From contig JAHCHW010000001.1 in assembly GCA_026129525.1 (NCBI GenBank), positions 570,001 to 634,000 on the forward strand: a DNA stretch of 64,000 nucleotides, given 5' to 3'. Source of the stretch: Chitinophagales bacterium. Its GTDB lineage: Bacteria > Bacteroidota > Bacteroidia > Chitinophagales > LD1. The position numbers and the translations under genes were made by a program. This document shows, piece after piece, positions 63,084 through 64,000 of the stretch. Each line of letters opens with the position of its first letter. The stretch's first letter is position 1. The notes under the pieces are model-generated. The model had not been told where the DNA came from. It did no database searches and worked only from the letters and a program-made list of their open reading frames with translations.

Positions 63084-63569
63084 TTATTGAACCTTCCCGA
63101 TAATAGAGGTAGTACTGTATCCTTCCAGATAAGGAATCGTAACTACCCTGCCTCCGTAGCTTTCTACAAATGCAGCACCCACTATTTTTTCCTTTTGCCA
63201 ATCGCCCCCTTTTACCAGCACATCGGGCTTTATAGCTTGTATTAAATTTTCCGGAGTGTCTTCCGAAAATAAGATAACCGCATCGGTAAAAATATTGGCA
63301 GCTAACAGGTGCATTCGGTTTTGCTCGCTGTTTACGGGGCGGCTTTCGCCTTTCAGCCGCTTAACCGATGCATCGGAATTTACGCCTACAATTACCCGTT
63401 CGCCCAATGCGGCACAACCTGAAAGCAAATGCAAATGCCCGGCATGAAGAATATCGAAACAACCATTGGTAAACACCATGCGGTCGCCCATGCGCCTCCA
63501 AAATTCGATGCGCGCAAGCAGGTCTTTCAGATGAAAGATTTTACCAACGATTCTCTCGTCCGCAATCAC
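63084..63569 (-). CDS. rfaE2: D-glycero-beta-D-manno-heptose 1-phosphate adenylyltransferase (RfaE2)
   Basis: A 161-residue cytidylyltransferase-fold enzyme that makes ADP-heptose for lipopolysaccharide core. The nucleotide motif is 'FTNGCFDILHAGHLHLL'; 'GVNSDASVKRLKG', 'FSEDTPENLI' and 'DVLVKGGDW' complete the family pattern. The start is a GTG at 63569, overlapping the upstream stop as GTGA and giving the right length; the ATG at 63680 would wrongly extend it through the neighbour. The kinase half (RfaE1) is separate and not in view. Confidence 0.93.
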   Translation of the reverse strand: MIADERIVGKIFHLKDLLARIEFWRRMGDRMVFTNGCFDILHAGHLHLLSGCAALGERVIVGVNSDASVKRLKGESRPVNSEQNRMHLLAANIFTDAVILFSEDTPENLIQAIKPDVLVKGGDWQKEKIVGAAFVESYGGRVVTIPYLEGYSTTSIIGKVQ

Positions 63570-64000
63570 GGTTTTGTGTTTAAGGGTTGAGTATTTAACG
63601 CGGGTTGGCGGTTCAATATTGCCAGCAAAATAAGGGTAATGGTTCCACCTATTAATATAGATGCCATTTGTGCCGCCCACACCACCGAGCCGAAAGCGTA
63701 ACCAATGGTTTCATTTACTCCGTAAAGCAATAGCACTTGTTGTATGAATAACGGATAAACCCCTATACCACCGGGAGTAGCCACTATGGCAAAGCCGCCA
63801 AAAAACAAACAAGCCATACCCGCAAAAAAGCCTATCCCTGTGGTTTCGGGCAAAGCAGGAAAACTGAGGTATATCATTAAGTAATAGCATACCCAAATAA
63901 ACAACGAGTGAAAAATAAATTCCACCGGATTTTTTACATACCGTATGCTCTTCAATCCTTCGGCAAAACCGAGTAGTCGTTCTTTAATTATCGCTTTCAA
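63566..64000 (-). CDS. YbhN/UPF0104 (MprF-like) membrane protein, C-terminal part (partial)
   Basis: The last 144 residues of a multi-spanning protein, open to the window end. 'FFGGFAIVATPGGIGVYPLF' is the signature of the lysylphosphatidylglycerol synthase transmembrane / UPF0104 family. It ends with a short polar tail and overlaps the rfaE2 start by 4 bases. Substrate unknown; the family includes lipid flippases and uncharacterised envelope proteins. Confidence 0.85.
   Translation of the reverse strand: MKAIIKERLLGFAEGLKSIRYVKNPVEFIFHSLFIWVCYYLMIYLSFPALPETTGIGFFAGMACLFFGGFAIVATPGGIGVYPLFIQQVLLLYGVNETIGYAFGSVVWAAQMASILIGGTITLILLAILNRQPALNTQPLNTKP

Noticed and set aside
63570..63680. ATG-initiated longer form of RfaE2
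   Set aside because: It would overlap the upstream YbhN-type gene by 115 bases; the GTGA overlap at 63566-63569 gives the correct family length.
1..64000. tRNA, rRNA, tmRNA genes
   Set aside because: Scanned intergenic gaps for acceptor/T-arm patterns and conserved rRNA segments by eye; none seen.

Overview
The window is ordinary-density chromosome of a Bacteroidota bacterium, probably from the Chitinophagales/Saprospirales side of the phylum. The evidence is two giant secreted proteins with gliding-motility (type B) C-terminal sorting domains, a type A type IX secretion (T9SS) substrate, the T9SS component PorZ, a type 2 'GIHH' isoleucyl-tRNA synthetase, and Bacteroidota-type -7 promoter boxes (TAnnTTTG and a TAnnTTCG variant). 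I see no rRNA, tRNA, CRISPR array, phage or intact insertion sequence.

Layout. 1-2.8 kb: YgjP-like peptidase end (partial), a divergent ClpP, an EGF-domain lipoprotein and a DUF3089 hydrolase. 3.4-7.2 kb (minus): a ferredoxin/2-oxoacid:ferredoxin oxidoreductase operon interrupted by a DUF2442-DUF4160 pair, the latter frameshifted. 7.4-8.8 kb: nuoABC, cut off from the rest of complex I. 8.8-16.6 kb: YifB/ComM ATPase, a TrhA-type protein, two tandem serine hydrolases under one operator-like palindromic promoter, a TPR histidine kinase and an MBL-fold hydrolase. 16.6-29 kb: a 1684-residue adhesin-like protein, an ABC exporter, a GPH sugar transporter, a MarR-GNAT fusion with an odd membrane tail and a DUF5916 outer-membrane protein. 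29.4-35.5 kb: dnaN and an amidohydrolase operon holding one intact and two degenerate amidohydrolase domains, with a GxxExxY gene between. 35.5-39.5 kb: alpha/beta hydrolase and a PKD-domain T9SS protein.

39.5-43.9 kb (minus): five tightly packed exported proteins: four lipoproteins, one with a CX4CH haem-like motif, plus an alkaline-phosphatase-superfamily (DUF1501-like) protein. This looks like a reduced, diverged relative of the planctomycete DUF1549/DUF1553-DUF1501 arrangement and is my best candidate for an undescribed system. 43.9-55.7 kb: fatty acid hydroxylase, T9SS esterase and glycan/lipid-linked membrane genes with recR and recO among them. 55.7-64 kb: porZ, ileS, lspA, a PlsC-like acyltransferase, rfaE2 and a YbhN-type protein (partial).

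The most unusual structural signal is a family of short GC-rich palindromic repeats (six copies) that sit inside protein-coding genes without breaking the frame: three in ileS and two in the amidohydrolase gene. Three copies read in the same orientation and phase and encode a shared S-P...G-x-G-x-G peptide, comparable in concept to rickettsial palindromic elements. A second repeat family has added an N-terminal segment to a lipoprotein signal peptide.
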